From UBA1568 sp964488025 (GTDB lineage Bacteria; Patescibacteriota; Minisyncoccia; Moranbacterales; UBA1568), in the NCBI GenBank assembly GCA_964488025.1, contig CAZATJ010000014.1, positions 1 through 17,858 on the forward strand: DNA of 17,858 nt, written 5' to 3'. Under the pieces are notes generated by a model. That model was not told the origin of the DNA, searched no databases, and was given only the letters and a program-made list of their open reading frames with translations. How positions within the stretch are numbered: position 1 is the first letter of the stretch; each line of letters opens with the position of its first letter. Of this stretch, positions 7,723-13,457 are shown one piece after another. Made by a program: the position numbers and the translations under genes.

Positions 7723-7731
7723 AGTATATCA
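7723..7731 (-). promoter_or_regulatory. extended -10 for the minus-strand unit at 7557-7716
   Basis: On the minus strand TGA-TATACT, five of six matches plus the TG extension. The upstream part is an A-rich tract with no clear -35. It is divergent from the promoter at 7751-7759. Confidence 0.45.
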
Positions 7732-7750
7732 TTTTTTTGTTTTTTGAACG

Positions 7751-7759
7751 TGGTACAAT
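7751..7759 (+). promoter_or_regulatory. extended -10 promoter for the spermidine-synthase-like gene
   Basis: TGG-TACAAT, nine bases identical to the site at 6305-6313. A T-rich tract lies upstream and no clear -35. The leader would be about 40 nt without a Shine-Dalgarno sequence. Confidence 0.6.
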
Positions 7760-7805
7760 GGGATGGAAAAAGTAATAAAAAACGTATAAACCAGACACAT
7801 ATCCT

Positions 7806-9872
7806 ATGACTCGTCTCTATTTTCTTTTTGCTACAACGACCTTTCTCAGTTCGTTCCTTCTTTTTCAGGTTCAGCCGTTGATCAGCAAGCATATACTGCC
7901 GTGGTTTGGTGGTGGATCGGCGGTATGGATGGCGGCTATGTTTTTTTTCATGATTGTTTTGGCAGCGGGATATTTCTATGCTCTTATCCTTTCGCGTTTT
8001 GAGAGGCGGTTTCAGGTAGCTTTGCATACCGCAATGATTTTTCTTACCATGGTTACGTTGTGGATCCATGGTTCCGTCTGGCCCTCTCCTATTACGCCAT
8101 CTTTTGAAAACATCTCCATCGCACTTGGCAATCCGATGTGGTCGGCTTTCGGGGTGCTGGGAATCAGTGTCGCGGCGCCGTTTCTCCTACTTGCTTCGAC
8201 GAGCTCGCTCCTCCAACTTTGGTATGGCACTCTTTCGGGGCGTGAACCATTTTCTCTCTATGCCGTATCGAATGCCGGGTCATTGCTCGGTCTGGTAAGT
8301 TACCCGTTCTTTTTTGAACCGTTTCTTGCGACGGATACTCAGGGTCGTTTTTGGAGCTATGGCCTGTTCGTCTACGGGGCATTACTCATCCTAATCATGC
8401 TTCGGTATATGAATTTTTCCGGACAGCTTGTTGCGGCTTCGGTAACCACAATTTCCGACAGAAGAGCGTTCTTTCGTTGGATGATGTTGGCGGCAGTACC
8501 GGTGGCGACGATGCTGGTAGGAACTGGCTATCTCACCGCACACGTCGCTTCGATTCCTCTTCTTTGGATCACTCCGCTTGCTCTCTATCTTATCAGCTTC
8601 ATCGTTTCTTTCCGCAATGGATACCGTTTTGATTCCGCTGCTGTTAGATTTATTATGTTGGGAATCATACTAGTAGCCCTGGTCTCATTGGTTGCTTCGG
8701 TGCAGACTTTCCCGACGCATATCAACATCATCATCGTTCTTCTTGCTATGTTTTCCGTATATCATTTCTGTCATGAAGCGCTTTATGCTGTTCGGCCGAA
8801 CACGGAATATCTGCCGATTTTTTATATGGCGCTTTCGGCGGGGGGTGTAGCGGCAAGTCTCATCGTTACGGTGACCACTCTGTATCTTTTCGTTTTGCCG
8901 GTCGAATTCATTTCGATTTTAGGCGCGGTCGCAGTGATTTTGAGCTATCAGTTTTTCTCGCGCGCCAAGCTTCGCGGCCGGGTATCATTTCTTGAGGGAA
9001 GTCATTTCTTTGTTTCTGGCGGAGCGATAGGGGTGACCGTTCTCTTGTGCGGTATTTTTGTCTATAATGGCATGCACAATACGGTTTTTCAGGCGCGCAA
9101 TTTTTTTGGCCATAAAGCGGTAAAAGAATTCACGCAGGAAGGAGTTCCGGTTCGTGCGCTGGTTCATGGTCTTACCAATCATGGTATCCAGGTTTTGTCC
9201 GGACCGTTGCGGGATGAACCAGCAGCGTATTATGGTCCGCAGAGCGGGATAGGGAAAGTTATGAAATATACGCATACGCTGCGTGGAGAAGGCGGTGTGC
9301 GGGTCGCTTTTGCCGGTCTGGGAAATGGTACGTTGGCTACTTATTGTCGACCGCAGGATCAGTTTCATTTTTTTGAGATTGATCCTCAGGTAGAATTTAT
9401 GGCACGGGAGTATTTTTCATACCTCAAGAAATGTCCCAAGAACAAGGTGACCATCAGCGACGCGCGCATCGGAATCAAAGAATCAGGCGCGAATGGTACG
9501 TTGTATGATCTGATCGTGCTTGATGTTTATGCCGATGATATGGTTCCGGCTCATATTCTGACAACCGAAGCAGTGCGCATGTATGCGGGATTGCTTGCGC
9601 CGGATGGTATTTTGGCTGCGAATATTTCGAGCCGCTACCTTGATCTTCTTCCTGTCGTGGCGGCTTATGAACACTCAGTCGGGCTTGTCGGACGCTACCT
9701 TGTCGATAGGCAGCCGGAATTTCCCTATTTCGAATCGACATGGGCAGTTTTTTCCAGAGAGAAGGCCCCCTTTGAGAGTGACGTGTTTTCCGGAATGTCT
9801 CCATTTACCGACATTGTTCCCATCGAATGGACCGATACGTATAGTTCGCTGTTTCCCATCATCAAACTCTGA
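7806..9872 (+). CDS. membrane protein fused to a spermidine-synthase-like domain
   Basis: A 688-residue fusion. The first 420 or so residues hold about ten or more hydrophobic helices, starting with the typical FLSSFLLFQVQPLISKHILPWFGG segment. The last 190 residues form a Rossmann domain of the spermidine synthase superfamily: nucleotide motif VAFAGLGNGTLATY near residue 500, acidic ribose-binding FFEIDP near 522, and DLIVLDVYADDMVPAHILT near 570. The usual family motif there is DAFSSDxIPxHLLT; here VYADD replaces FSSD, but the catalytic-type Asp residues remain. Membrane-fused versions are widespread and mostly uncharacterised, so polyamine synthesis should not be assumed. The next gene starts seven bases after the stop, so the two are probably translated from one mRNA. 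Confidence 0.88.
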   Translation: MTRLYFLFATTTFLSSFLLFQVQPLISKHILPWFGGGSAVWMAAMFFFMIVLAAGYFYALILSRFERRFQVALHTAMIFLTMVTLWIHGSVWPSPITPSFENISIALGNPMWSAFGVLGISVAAPFLLLASTSSLLQLWYGTLSGREPFSLYAVSNAGSLLGLVSYPFFFEPFLATDTQGRFWSYGLFVYGALLILIMLRYMNFSGQLVAASVTTISDRRAFFRWMMLAAVPVATMLVGTGYLTAHVASIPLLWITPLALYLISFIVSFRNGYRFDSAAVRFIMLGIILVALVSLVASVQTFPTHINIIIVLLAMFSVYHFCHEALYAVRPNTEYLPIFYMALSAGGVAASLIVTVTTLYLFVLPVEFISILGAVAVILSYQFFSRAKLRGRVSFLEGSHFFVSGGAIGVTVLLCGIFVYNGMHNTVFQARNFFGHKAVKEFTQEGVPVRALVHGLTNHGIQVLSGPLRDEPAAYYGPQSGIGKVMKYTHTLRGEGGVRVAFAGLGNGTLATYCRPQDQFHFFEIDPQVEFMAREYFSYLKKCPKNKVTISDARIGIKESGANGTLYDLIVLDVYADDMVPAHILTTEAVRMYAGLLAPDGILAANISSRYLDLLPVVAAYEHSVGLVGRYLVDRQPEFPYFESTWAVFSREKAPFESDVFSGMSPFTDIVPIEWTDTYSSLFPIIKL

Positions 9873-9879
9873 TAAAGAT

Positions 9880-10098
9880 ATGAAGCTTTTCGTTTCAGTC
9901 AAGGTGAATGCCCGAGAAGAGCGAGTGGAGCAGGTTGATGAAACTCATTTTTCCGTTTCAGTGAAAACACTCCCGATTGAAGGCCGAGCAAACAAGGCGG
10001 TCGCTCAGGCGCTGGCTCGCTATCTCGGTATCACCGCAAGACGGCTGACAATTCGTTCCGGAGCTGCTGGGAAATATAAGGTATTTGATTGTAAGTAG
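9880..10098 (+). CDS. DUF167 (YggU-type) small protein
   Basis: A 72-residue protein from the ATG at 9880, starting MKLFVSVKVNAREERVEQ. It carries the DUF167 core: alternating strands, then LPIEGRANKAVAQALARYLGI and a closing RSGAAGKYKVF strand. The normal family length is 70-110 residues, so this is a compact but complete member. The molecular role of the family is not established. It begins seven bases after the stop of the membrane protein, too close for its own promoter, so expression is probably coupled. Longer readings of the frame run back into the upstream gene and are not real. Confidence 0.85.
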   Translation: MKLFVSVKVNAREERVEQVDETHFSVSVKTLPIEGRANKAVAQALARYLGITARRLTIRSGAAGKYKVFDCK

Positions 10099-10112
10099 GA
10101 AGCTGCTATAAT
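10085..10112 (+). promoter_or_regulatory. promoter for the gene at 10131
   Basis: TTGATT (10085-10090), a 16 bp spacer and TGC-TATAAT (10104-10112). The -35 lies inside the last codons of the DUF167 gene. The leader would be about 12 nt. Confidence 0.7.
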
Positions 10113-10130
10113 GGAAAAAAAGCTCTTATC

Positions 10131-10520
10131 ATGAGGAAGAAAAAAAAGCAGATTTTTGACGCAGCCAAGCTTTTTGACTGGTGGTCGGTGCCGCATTTTA
10201 TGTTTGGTATCGTGACGGCACTGGCCGCCATATCATTTTTTTGGCCGGTATTTTATACGTTTGTCGGAACGTTAGTACTGGCGCTCTTGTGGGAGCTTTT
10301 GGAAAAGTATGTACGACTGAGCGAATCACCCGGTAATGGTTGGGTAGATGTGGTGCTGGCACTTTTGGGTTTTGTTATCACGCTTTTACTGGTCGATCAG
10401 GCGGAACTGAATCACGAACGCCACCTCGGATTACTGCTCATTACATTTCTCCTTTACCTGTTTATTAATATGATTGCCTGGCGAGCCCGTTTTGAAAAAG
10501 ACGAAGAATTTTTGGGATAG
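10131..10520 (+). CDS. small multi-pass membrane protein
   Basis: A 129-residue protein with a strongly basic start (MRKKKKQ), then four likely helices: about residues 21-40, 41-60, 75-92 and 99-115. The spacing of polar residues inside the membrane is notable: FDWWSVPHFMFGI, LLWELLEKY and NGWVDVVLALLGF. A His in the first helix, Glu residues after it and an Asn/Asp pair recall small CPR and archaeal proteins with a D-x-x-S-x-x-H / W-E-x-x-E / N-x-x-x-D pattern, sometimes grouped near DUF2585 or VanZ-like proteins. I would not assign a function. It is probably first in an operon with the receiver and DUF456 genes, and has no Shine-Dalgarno sequence. Confidence 0.75.
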   Translation: MRKKKKQIFDAAKLFDWWSVPHFMFGIVTALAAISFFWPVFYTFVGTLVLALLWELLEKYVRLSESPGNGWVDVVLALLGFVITLLLVDQAELNHERHLGLLLITFLLYLFINMIAWRARFEKDEEFLG

Positions 10521-10554
10521 GATTCGGGGCAGAATAAGTATCGAAAAAAATCTT

Positions 10555-10938
10555 ATGGGAGAAGATATTTGGAAGAAACAGAAGGTCTGTATCATCGACG
10601 ATGATGCCGATTTGCGCGAGATTTATCGGATGAAGTTCAATCAGGAGGGGTTCGAGGTGTCACTCGCTACCAATGGCGAGGAGGGCATGAAGATTATTCG
10701 TGAAAAAGAACCGGACATCATCTTACTTGACCTACAGATGCCGGTGAAAAACGGAGTCGAAGTATTGGCAGAACTGAAGAAAGACGAGAAATTGTCGCGT
10801 ATTCCGGTCATCGTTCTTTCTAATGTCGACAATGAAGATGCCTTCAGGGAAGTCGGGGAATTTGATACGCGTTTCTATCTCATCAAGTCGCTGACTACGC
10901 CGCAGAAAGCGGTGGACTATGTCCGCGAGGTACTCTAA
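10555..10938 (+). CDS. stand-alone response regulator receiver domain
   Basis: A 127-residue single receiver domain. The acidic pocket is Asp15-Asp16 (CIIDDDADLRE), the phosphoacceptor is Asp59 (DIILLDLQMP), the switch residue is Ser89 (VIVLSN) and the conserved lysine is Lys111 (YLIKS). All positions needed for phosphorylation are present, and no DNA-binding or enzyme domain follows, so it would signal through protein contacts, like CheY or SpoF types. No histidine kinase is in the window. I chose the ATG at 10555; a longer frame from 10474 would overlap the upstream gene by 47 bases and adds residues unlike a receiver. The interval of 34 bases has no strong promoter. Confidence 0.92.
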   Translation: MGEDIWKKQKVCIIDDDADLREIYRMKFNQEGFEVSLATNGEEGMKIIREKEPDIILLDLQMPVKNGVEVLAELKKDEKLSRIPVIVLSNVDNEDAFREVGEFDTRFYLIKSLTTPQKAVDYVREVL

Positions 10939-10964
10939 TTATTTTTTGAACGTTTTTGAGTCTC

Positions 10965-11453
10965 ATGGAACCAACGGTAATCATAGCGATAGTGTGGCTG
11001 CTCATTTTCATCGGCCTGGCCGGTACTATTTTGCCGGTACTCCCCGGTACCGGGTTGGTTTTCGGCGGAATTCTTTTGTATGCGTTGTATTTCGGAGTGC
11101 AAACGATCGGCATGACCACGATGATATTTTTGGGAATAGCGACGGCGGCTTCTTTCTTTATCGATTTGATTGCCAGTCTTTATGGCGCGAAGCGGCTCGG
11201 TGCTACCAGGCCGGGTGTTATCGGAGCGGCCATCGGTGGGCTTGTCGGACTGGTCTTCCTCAGTCTTCCTGGCCTTTTTTTGGGAACCTTTTTTGGCGCG
11301 GTTGGTGGAGAATACTTTCTGGCTAAAAAGAATTTAAACGGAGCGCTGAAAGCGGGAGCGGGCAGTATTCTCGGATTTTTGGCCGGATCGCTCATCAAAC
11401 TGATCCTTTCCATTATCATGGTGGGCGTTTTTGTCTCCAGGGTATGGTTCTAG
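10965..11453 (+). CDS. DUF456 family membrane protein
   Basis: A 162-residue, glycine-rich, very hydrophobic protein. It carries the DUF456 hallmarks: an early LPVLPGTGLVFGGILLYAL segment, then a polar SLYGAKRLGATRPGVIGAAIGGLVG loop-and-helix, LPGLFLGTFFGAVGGEYF, and a closing hydrophobic helix pair. Four to six membrane segments are likely. The family is widespread and has no assigned function; its glycine-zipper helices suggest tight packing in the cytoplasmic membrane. The ATG at 10965 is preferred to the TTG at 10956. It follows the receiver gene by 26 bases and probably ends the operon that starts at 10131. I see no convincing + strand terminator behind it. Confidence 0.88.
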   Translation: MEPTVIIAIVWLLIFIGLAGTILPVLPGTGLVFGGILLYALYFGVQTIGMTTMIFLGIATAASFFIDLIASLYGAKRLGATRPGVIGAAIGGLVGLVFLSLPGLFLGTFFGAVGGEYFLAKKNLNGALKAGAGSILGFLAGSLIKLILSIIMVGVFVSRVWF

Positions 11454-11464
11454 TCTGGGAATTT

Positions 11465-11597
11465 TCAGGCAAACGAAAAGCCCTCAATGTGGGAGAGCGG
11501 CTGAATCCCTTGAAAAAGATTAACGGAAAAAATAACATTTTTCCCTGAGAAATCCAGGTGGGTTTCAATTTTTCGCATCTCCTTTCTGAAGGCTTTC
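11465..11597 (-). ncRNA. candidate minus-strand small RNA or 37-codon peptide unit
   Basis: This fills part of the 373-base gap between DUF456 and the cold-shock gene. Read on the minus strand, TGC-TATACT (11604-11612) would start a transcript near 11597. It passes CCTT-CAGA-AAGG and CCTG/CAGG pairings and reaches a bulged 7 bp hairpin with TTTTCGTTT (11470-11502). A 37-codon frame (11578 down to 11465) reads MRKIETHLDFSGKNVIFSVN and onward, but its AGGAG touches the ATG and its stop lies just past the terminator, so translation is doubtful. It could be a small RNA, or an antisense tail control for the convergent DUF456 gene. Confidence 0.3.
11470..11502 (-). terminator. minus-strand terminator between DUF456 and the cold-shock gene
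   Basis: On the minus strand AGCC(G)CTC pairs with GAGGGCT around a nine-base loop, followed by TTTTCGTTT. No annotated minus-strand gene lies upstream, so it implies an unannotated transcript. Confidence 0.5.
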
Positions 11598-11603
11598 CTC
11601 TTG

Positions 11604-11612
11604 AGTATAGCA
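11604..11612 (-). promoter_or_regulatory. extended -10 on the minus strand at 11604
   Basis: TGC-TATACT on the minus strand, without a clear -35. It is the only promoter-like site positioned to feed the terminator at 11470-11502. Confidence 0.4.
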
Positions 11613-11692
11613 TACCTTTGCCCCGCACTCTTTCAGAGGAGAACGCACCAGAAAGAAAATGATGAGACGGAGTCGCTTATTTGTTCGAGTAA

Positions 11693-11737
11693 GGTATCAC
11701 GGATACCCTACAAGAGAAATGGTGCTGGGGTTGCACC
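11693..11737. promoter_or_regulatory. two inverted repeats upstream of the cold-shock promoter
   Basis: GGTATC-ACG-GATACC (11693-11707) is a perfect 6 bp inverted repeat. GGTGC-N7-GCACC (11721-11737) overlaps the -35 box TTGCAC. Both are possible operator sites or hairpins, and no regulator is identified. Confidence 0.3.
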
Positions 11738-11759
11738 TTTTCTCGTTCCATGCTATAAT
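11731..11759 (+). promoter_or_regulatory. strong promoter of the cold-shock gene
   Basis: TTGCAC (11731-11736), a 17 bp spacer and TGC-TATAAT (11751-11759), the best + strand promoter in the window. The leader would be about 60 nt and contains another TATAAT (11803-11808) without a -35. Confidence 0.8.
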
Positions 11760-11826
11760 CGACTCGTGCTAATAGATGCGGAAACAGAGTCGAGTTTCAC
11801 GATATAATTCACCAAATACAATCACT

Positions 11827-12024
11827 ATGACCGGAACTATCAAGACCCTTACGGACAGAGGATTCGGATTCATTGCTCGCGATGGCGAAACAAAGGATCT
11901 GTTCTTCCACTCCAAGGACCTCGTCGGCGTCATGTTTGATGAGCTCAAAGTTGGCGATCAGGTCACTTTCGAGATCACCGAAGGCCCTAAGGGCCCGGCA
12001 GCTACCAGCGTTTCACGCGCCTAA
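11827..12024 (+). CDS. cold-shock domain protein (CspA family)
   Basis: A 65-residue protein consisting of one cold-shock domain: MTGTIKTLTDRGFGFIARDG with the RNP1 motif GFGFI at 12-16, and RNP2 as LFFHSK at 25-30. The length and ending (GPKGPAATSVSRA) are normal for the family. It binds single-stranded RNA or DNA and acts as an RNA chaperone in the cytoplasm. The ATG at 11827 was chosen because the domain begins there; the frame extends to 11776 but adds 17 residues unlike the family. No Shine-Dalgarno sequence precedes it. A strong extended promoter, a leader of about 60 nt and a strong terminator suggest an abundant single-gene transcript, and long leaders control translation in other csp genes. 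Confidence 0.93.
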   Translation: MTGTIKTLTDRGFGFIARDGETKDLFFHSKDLVGVMFDELKVGDQVTFEITEGPKGPAATSVSRA

Positions 12025-12044
12025 GCTGTTGCATCGATAGACGT

Positions 12045-12078
12045 AAAAAACCGCCTCTTCGCAAGAAGAGCGGTTTTT
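12045..12078 (+). terminator. strong terminator of the cold-shock gene
   Basis: ACCGC(C)TCTTC pairs with GAAGAGCGGT around GCAA, a stable tetraloop, with one bulged C. It is followed by seven or more T and preceded by a run of A, so it may work in both directions. Confidence 0.92.
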
Positions 12079-12125
12079 TTATTATCAAACGAAGTGAGTG
12101 AAGTGTTCTGCCTTGGCGGGATCAT

Positions 12126-12154
12126 TTGACTTAGTCGTTTTTTTGACATACAGT
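12126..12154 (+). promoter_or_regulatory. promoter of the orphan gene 12193-12717
   Basis: TTGACT (12126-12131), a 17 bp spacer and TACAGT (12149-12154), four of six matches at -10 and no TGn extension. A second TTGACA at 12143 lacks a matching -10. Confidence 0.5.
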
Positions 12155-12192
12155 GGGATGTCGTCGCAACTTAACAAAGAAAGGAGCCGCGC

Positions 12193-12717
12193 ATGTACGA
12201 TGAACTCGGGGTATTGTCTGCGGTTGCCTTGGCTTACCAAAGGTTGCCGGCGGATGGGGTGTCACGGGCATTGAGGGAGATAGCGAAACATGTTCCGGGG
12301 GTGGTCTCGGAGCGACAGTCAATCTTCCCGCAAGCTCCGGCGGAGATAGTGGCAAGTCTCGCGTTCAGGCCGATGATGAAAGTCGTCTCCAGGGAGTTGG
12401 ATCAGCTTTTTTCGGGTGAACGTGGAAGAGCGGCACTAGTTGTCTTGCGCGCCCTCAGGAAAGAGCACCGTGTTTTTGGGGAACGGACTTACGAACATGG
12501 GCGTGCCGAATATGGCATCGACTGCTTCGGTCCCTACCAATGCATTTATCCCAAGCAGCTGCCCTTTCAGCGCAAGAAGCCGTCGGTAGTCACTCGGGTC
12601 AGCTTTGCGGAGCTGTGCTTCTACACCGAGGATCCGAAGGAGGTGTATCGGGTGACGTATCAGTTCTTGAACACGGCCGCGTCATACGTCATTGGAAAAA
12701 AGAGAACCGCGTCATGA
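12193..12717 (+). CDS. orphan protein of unknown function, 174 aa
   Basis: I do not recognise this protein. It has 174 residues, is basic and soluble, with no signal peptide or membrane segment. The N-terminal half looks helical (MYDELGVLSAVALAYQRL); the second half has more aromatic and polar residues (YEHGRAEYGIDCFGPYQCIY and FAELCFYTEDPKEVYRVTYQ), with Cys residues in both stretches. The start is secure: AAAGGAG lies six bases before the ATG. A promoter sits upstream and a terminator follows directly at the stop codon, so it is a self-contained single-gene unit like the other orphans here. It is probably a real, lineage-restricted gene. Confidence 0.78.
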   Translation: MYDELGVLSAVALAYQRLPADGVSRALREIAKHVPGVVSERQSIFPQAPAEIVASLAFRPMMKVVSRELDQLFSGERGRAALVVLRALRKEHRVFGERTYEHGRAEYGIDCFGPYQCIYPKQLPFQRKKPSVVTRVSFAELCFYTEDPKEVYRVTYQFLNTAASYVIGKKRTAS

Positions 12718-12718
12718 A

Positions 12719-12750
12719 GGGGAGAAACGAACACGTTTCCACCCCTTTTT
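12719..12750 (+). terminator. terminator of the orphan gene 12193-12717
   Basis: GGGG(A)GAAACG pairs with CGTTTC(CA)CCCC around a four-base loop with a small internal mismatch, followed by TTTTT. It begins two bases after the stop codon. Confidence 0.85.
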
Positions 12751-12897
12751 CATTTCCGAGCGAGTGCCGGCCCGCTTCGCCCGCCTAGCCGTCGAGGCTG
12801 GCCGAGGAAAGAAACGAACATCAGTTCGTTTTTGGGTCCAGGGCTTGCCCTGGGGTGAATACCGGTTATTACTAGGAGAACGGAATCAGATTGTGTA
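12751..12897. other. hairpin-dense spacer without a gene
   Basis: No credible gene lies here. It holds a perfect 8 bp hairpin AAACGAAC-ATCA-GTTCGTTT (12812-12831) followed by TT, and CCAGGG-CTTG-CCCTGG (12838-12853). GC-rich pairings (CGGCC/GGCCG around AGCC-GTCGA-GGCT) lie near 12769-12804. The sequence GAAACGAACA occurs at 12724-12733 in the terminator and again at 12811-12820. This could be a second terminator set, a structured RNA end, or remnants of a small repeat. Confidence 0.45.
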
Positions 12898-12898
12898 T

Positions 12899-12938
12899 GA
12901 AAAAAGACGCCGTGGTGCGCGTGGGCACGGGGCGTCTC
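12899..12938 (-). terminator. terminator of the minus-strand orphan 12937-13344
   Basis: On the minus strand AGACGCC(CC)GTG pairs with CACGGCGTCT around an 11-base loop, then a run of six T. The hairpin begins at the stop codon itself, as for the orphan gene at 12193. Confidence 0.8.
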
Positions 12939-13344
12939 AATGCTTGGCTGTTCGTCGGGCCTTGAAGTTCTGGTACCACCGCTGGAAACTTTTCGGTATT
13001 GGCGGTGGTGGAAGGGCGAGTGGTAGCTGTGCCGGTTCCGGGAGGATTTTCGCCGGAATTATCGGCGGGTGACGATCACGCTCGTTTTGCTCCAGGCGTT
13101 TGATGGCCTCGCTGAGTCGAGTGCGAACCAGGCCGAAGTACAGGTTGTACTGAGCTCGGCTCTCAGCATCTTGCCGATGGAAGATGCCGTGTTGGTGGGC
13201 GACCGCGGCGAAGTGTCGGCGGAACCACCACATGTCAAGGTATGGGCCCTGGCTGAAGTCAGGGTTGGTCCTCATGGTGTTGAAGTACCGCGCCTTGACA
13301 TTCTGGGCCATGGTGGTTTCCAAGGTTTTCTCTTTTTTGCTCAT
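12937..13344 (-). CDS. small basic orphan protein with proline-rich segment, 135 aa
   Basis: I do not recognise this protein. It starts at the ATG at 13344 (MSKKEKTLETTMAQN), because GGAGG (13350-13354) lies five bases upstream; the TTG at 13356 would overlap that ribosome site. Residues 1-90 are basic, probably helical, with an aromatic cluster (YLDMWWFRRHFAAVAHQHGIF). A proline-rich stretch follows (HPPIIPAKILPEPAQL, then LPPPPIPKSF), ending with a basic tail WYQNFKARRTAKH. The basic charge suggests nucleic acid or ribosome contact, but that is only a guess. It has a consensus promoter and its own terminator, and is divergent from uvrC. Confidence 0.78.
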   Translation of the reverse strand: MSKKEKTLETTMAQNVKARYFNTMRTNPDFSQGPYLDMWWFRRHFAAVAHQHGIFHRQDAESRAQYNLYFGLVRTRLSEAIKRLEQNERDRHPPIIPAKILPEPAQLPLALPPPPIPKSFQRWYQNFKARRTAKH

Positions 13345-13349
13345 GTGAG

Positions 13350-13354
13350 CCTCC
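13350..13354 (-). promoter_or_regulatory. Shine-Dalgarno site that fixes the start at 13344
   Basis: GGAGG on the minus strand, five bases before the ATG at 13344. It rules out the in-frame TTG at 13356 as the main start. Confidence 0.8.
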
Positions 13355-13392
13355 AAAGGGTAGGTGGATGGGGTTGGGAGAGGGATCTGTAG

Positions 13393-13421
13393 TTGTTAAG
13401 ATTGCAACCTTGTATTATACT
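13393..13421 (+). promoter_or_regulatory. promoter of uvrC
   Basis: TTGTTA (13393-13398), a 17 bp spacer and TATACT (13416-13421). Its -10 overlaps the -10 of the minus-strand promoter. Leader about 30 nt, no Shine-Dalgarno sequence. Confidence 0.6.
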
Positions 13422-13442
13422 CTAATTTACCATAAAAGTCAA
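13414..13442 (-). promoter_or_regulatory. consensus promoter of the minus-strand orphan
   Basis: On the minus strand TTGACT (13437-13442), a 17 bp spacer and a perfect TATAAT (13414-13419). It should be stronger than the overlapping uvrC promoter. Confidence 0.8.
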
Positions 13443-13457
13443 CTCCGTCAAATTATT

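Noticed and set aside
10512..10540. Promoter TTGGGA-17-TAAGTA before the receiver gene
   Set aside because: The -10 is poor and there is no TGn extension; operon transcription from 10085-10112 is simpler.
12692..13072. 126-residue plus-strand frame across the spacer
   Set aside because: It runs through both terminator hairpins and the minus-strand orphan gene, and has no ribosome site.
13368..13457. N-terminal extension of UvrC
   Set aside because: It lies across the uvrC promoter and has no resemblance to UvrC; the domain begins at 13458.
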